Source: JAYQUR01 sp038133505
GTDB taxonomy: Bacteria; Pseudomonadota; Alphaproteobacteria; MPNO01; UBA830
Direction of reading: 5' to 3'
Length of the DNA stretch: 17,660 bases
Assembly (NCBI GenBank): GCA_038133505.1
Contig: JAYPTI010000056.1
Span: 1 to 17,660 of the forward strand
The notes beneath the pieces were generated by a model. That model saw only the letters and a program-made list of their open reading frames with translations, had not been told where the DNA came from and made no database searches. Positions 15,197 to 17,660 of this stretch are shown here, one piece after another. Position numbers and translations under genes: made by a program. The stretch's first letter is position 1, and each line of letters begins with the position of its first letter.

Positions 15197-15225
15197 GAGA
15201 TAGGGCAAAGCGTGCGGTTTGTCAC
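15197..15225 (-). promoter_or_regulatory. Possible promoter of the peroxiredoxin gene
   Basis: On the minus strand, GTGACA (15225-15220) is followed by 17 bases and TATCTC (15202-15197), about 68 bases before the peroxiredoxin ATG. The -35 box is one base off consensus, but the -10 matches only 3 of 6. No terminator is seen between the DsbD-like gene and this site, so cotranscription from upstream is an alternative. Confidence 0.35.
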
Positions 15226-15242
15226 GCCGCCCGGGCACAATT

Positions 15243-17350
15243 TCAGCGCGCGGCGATCGCCGCCGCGCCGCCTGCCTTGCCGATCGCGGCCAGAACCGCC
15301 GACTCTGTCAGGATTTCCGGCAGGGGAACGCNNNNNNNNNNCTCTTCAGATAGGCGGCGATTTCCGGATCGGGCCGCCTCCAGTCGGCCTTCATTGCGAC
15401 GATCCTGCCGCCGCCGATGATCTCCGCGACCCGGCCGCGGTTGATGACGAGCGATTTGTTGACCTGGCAGGTGAGACACCAGTCGGCCGTCACGTCGACG
15501 AGGACGGTATTTCCCTTGGCGACCTCCCGGTCGATGGCCGCGAGATCGAACTTGCGCCAGACGTCGTCCTTCGCGGCGACCTCGCCCGAGGCGCCGCCGC
15601 CCGCGAAACTGCCGGCGCCGACCATGGAAATCGCGGTCAGAAGGCCGACCACGATCCAGGTCGCGAACCGCGCCCGGTCGCTGAGATGCCGGTACTGCCA
15701 GATGGTGAAGCCGATGGCCGTCATCAGCAGGGCGATCATCATCGTCGCCGGCCCGCCGATCTGGAACCACATCACGCTCAGCAGCCACAGCGCGGTACCG
15801 ACCAACGCGATCGACAGGATCCGTTTCAACGTCGTCATCCAGTGACCCGGCCTGGGCAGGCGGTTCACCAGGACGGGAAAGGCCGCGACAAGCAGCCACG
15901 GCAGCGCCAGACCGATCCCGAGAAACATGAAGACGGCGTAGATCTCCATCGCGCCGCGCGACAGTGCGAATCCGACGGCCGTGCCGAGGAACGGCGCTGT
16001 GCAGGGCGTCGCCAGCAGCGTCGCGAAGGCGCCCGTCAGGAAATGACCCGCGAGTCCGCCGGTTCCGTGCCCTGCCGTCGCCGCCGCATCGCTCACCGCG
16101 TCCGGCAGCCGTATCTCGAACAAGCCCCACATGTTGCAAGCGAACAGCGTGATTACCGCGATCATGAAGGCGAGGAAAACCGGCTGCTGGAACTGGATGC
16201 CCCAGCCGGCGGCGAGGCCGGCCGCCTTGAGGCCCACGGCGGCGGTCCCGAGCAGCAGGAAGCACACGACGATACCCGCGGCGGAGGCGACGAAGCCCGC
16301 CCTTATCCGGCCCGGCGTCTCGCCGCCATGGCTGATCACGGTCAACAGCTTAATCGACAGCACCGGAAGCACGCAGGGCATCAGGTTGAGGATCAGCCCG
16401 CCCAATAGCGCCAGCCCGAGGATGGCCGCGAATCCGTAGCCGAATACGTCCGTCGCTGCCGCCGGCGCCGGGCCGCTCGTGCCGGGCGCCACCGCCGCCG
16501 CGCGCTCAAGCACGAGACGGCGCTCGACCGACCGGTCGCCGTCGACCAGCGTCAGCGTCACGGTTTCTCCGGCAAGGCGCGAATCCGGTTTCTTGGGCGC
16601 GAGAACGCCGATGCTGAGAAGCGCCTCCGTTCCGGTCGACGCGACCTGTACCACCGGTTTCCGGAAACCGTAATCCACGGGTCCTTCGACGAACACGTCC
16701 GGGGCCGCCAGCGGCTCCTTGCCGCTGATTCGGACGACCAGCGCCTGCGACGCCCCTTCGCCGGCCAGTTCGGCCTTCTCGATCGCCAAAGGCGCGTCTC
16801 CGCCGGTCGGCGGCACGCGCGCGCGCCACGTCTCGATAGCGCCGGCCTCCGGCGTGTTGATATCGGGGCCGGCCGGCAGGTCGAGGGCCAGCGCCGTCTC
16901 GTAGGGAACGCAGATGTCGTCGCAGGTCAGGAATTGAACCTTGGCACGCAGGTTGACCGGCTTGCCGGGCTCGAACGGCTCCGCCTCGATGGGGAAAACG
17001 ACGTGTTTCTTGTAGCCGAGCGTCTCCAGGTCGAGGACCGAGAAGCGATGCGGCGCCGGCCATGCCATTTTCGCGCCGGCGAAATTCTGCGAGCCGGCCC
17101 AGTTAAGCTGCGGCGGAAAGCCCGCATCGCCCGGGGAACGCCAGTAGATCTTCCAACCCGGCTTCATCCGGAATTCGAGGCCGAGCGCGATCCGCTCGCC
17201 GCTGCCGGCCGTCGCACCTGCGGAAATGAGCCGCACCGCGCCCTGTTCGTGCTCGAACCAGTCGGACGCCGCGGCCATTGCCGCGCCATGGGCGCCGAAG
17301 AGAATCGCCAGCGCCGCCCAGAGAGCAGAAAATCTTTGAATCACAGACAT
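15243..17350 (-). CDS. DsbD-family protein-disulfide reductase, interrupted by assembly gap
   Basis: An inner-membrane enzyme that carries electrons from cytoplasmic thioredoxin to the periplasm. In order from the ATG at 17350: signal peptide (1-27, ending AMA); a periplasmic domain with the cysteine pair C143/C147 in LTCDDICVPYE; a membrane domain from about 303 to 580 with C326 (NLMPCVLPVLS) and C450 (ATPCTAPFLG); and a C-terminal thioredoxin domain with C625/C628 in TADWCLTCQVNK. All three redox pairs are present. GGAG lies 5 bases before the ATG, which favours it over an upstream ATG at 17389. Ten N at 15332-15341 break the frame. Before the gap the protein reads DPEIAAYLK; after it, in another frame, GVPLPEILTESAVLAAIGKA, a normal DsbD tail. 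The gene is therefore intact in reality, with an unknown number of bases missing. A TATAAT-rich patch (17393-17402) lies in the 167-base divergent region, but no paired -35 is convincing. Confidence 0.93.
15332..15341. other. Assembly gap (10 N)
   Basis: Ten consecutive N lie within the thioredoxin domain of the DsbD-like gene. The reading frame on each side differs, so ten is a placeholder and not the true length. Family alignment suggests roughly a dozen or more residues are missing here, between the AAYLK segment and the GVPLPEIL segment. Confidence 0.99.
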
Positions 17351-17517
17351 ATAGTCTCCGACGGGCTTGTTAACGCTTCCGCCCGACATACCTTATAATA
17401 TAGTTCAACGCGCCGCCGGAAACAGGCACAGGCGCTCACGCATTGGCCCTTGGGCGTAAACTTTGCGTGTTCCGGTGCTCCGGCGGATGCGGCACGAAGG
17501 CTTGGACAGGTGCCCAA

Positions 17518-17660
17518 ATGACCGACACTGCCCCGAAAGAAGACGGATATCTCACCGGACAGCTTCTCATCGCGATGCCGCAGATGCTGGATCCCCGTTT
17601 CGAGAAAACGGTCATCTACATGTGCGCCCACACAGAAGACGGCGCGATGGGGCTCGTGGT
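17518..17660 (+). CDS. yqgE: YqgE/AlgH family protein (UPF0301), N-terminal 47 residues
   Basis: The reading frame from the ATG at 17518 is open to the window end. It carries the family's opening blocks: GYLTGQLLIAMPQMLDPRFE, KTVIYMCAHTEDGAMGLVV. These match the conserved AlgH/YqgE start (LIAMP, DPxFxxTVxYxCxH, GAMGxVV). The biochemical function of this family is not established, although AlgH has been linked to alginate regulation in Pseudomonas. The gene diverges from the DsbD-like gene. The remaining two thirds or more is beyond the window. Confidence 0.93.
   Translation, partial: MTDTAPKEDGYLTGQLLIAMPQMLDPRFEKTVIYMCAHTEDGAMGLV

Noticed and set aside
14867..16408. 513-codon plus-strand frame opposite the peroxiredoxin and DsbD-like genes
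   Set aside because: It runs through the N gap and is Arg/Gln/His-rich; the opposite strand has signature motifs of both real genes.
17393..17402. TATAAT box as a promoter for yqgE or the DsbD-like gene
   Set aside because: The -10 match is good on the plus strand, but no -35 box is found at proper spacing on either strand; it may only be an AT-rich patch.

Overview
This is a GC-rich chromosomal window from an alphaproteobacterium. I infer a Rhodospirillales-like lineage, but only from gene content and order. The evidence is an F0 operon of atpI-atpB-atpE-atpF'-atpF with no F1 genes attached, a minimal-hinge SMC next to it, a type II (APH-fold) homoserine kinase in an ispH-thrB-rnhA block, and a peroxiredoxin/DsbD-like/YqgE neighbourhood. 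A run of ten N marks an assembly gap, so this is a draft or metagenome-derived contig. Both window edges cut genes: smc lacks its 5' part and yqgE its 3' part.

Layout on the + strand, 1-4916: the C-terminal two thirds of SMC, then a strong sigma70-like promoter (2378-2406) driving the F0 genes. A bidirectional terminator (4935-4969) separates this operon from the convergent glycine-cleavage operon.

Layout on the - strand, 9741 down to 4985: a promoter, a tandem two-aptamer glycine riboswitch (9501-9696), then gcvT-gcvH-gcvPA-gcvPB, encoding a two-subunit P-protein. The lipoamide dehydrogenase is not here. Immediately upstream, also on the - strand, is a two-gene unit: a small twin-CDGSH iron-sulfur protein and a lipoprotein of unknown function (10575-9767).

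Layout, 10768-17660: + strand ispH-thrB-rnhA with tight or overlapping junctions, followed by a small unrecognised ORF. Convergent to it is a - strand MetX-like alpha/beta hydrolase with its own promoter. Next on the - strand are a Prx5-type peroxiredoxin with an intrinsic terminator, and a DsbD-family thiol:disulfide reductase broken by the assembly gap. The start of yqgE (+) diverges from the latter.

Functionally the window is mostly housekeeping: chromosome organisation, ATP synthesis, one-carbon metabolism, isoprenoid and threonine synthesis, and redox homeostasis. I see no mobile element, CRISPR array, tRNA or rRNA, and no convincing new multi-gene system. The least explained items are the CDGSH/lipoprotein pair, the MetX-like hydrolase, the small ORF after rnhA, and the abnormal start of gcvT behind its riboswitch.
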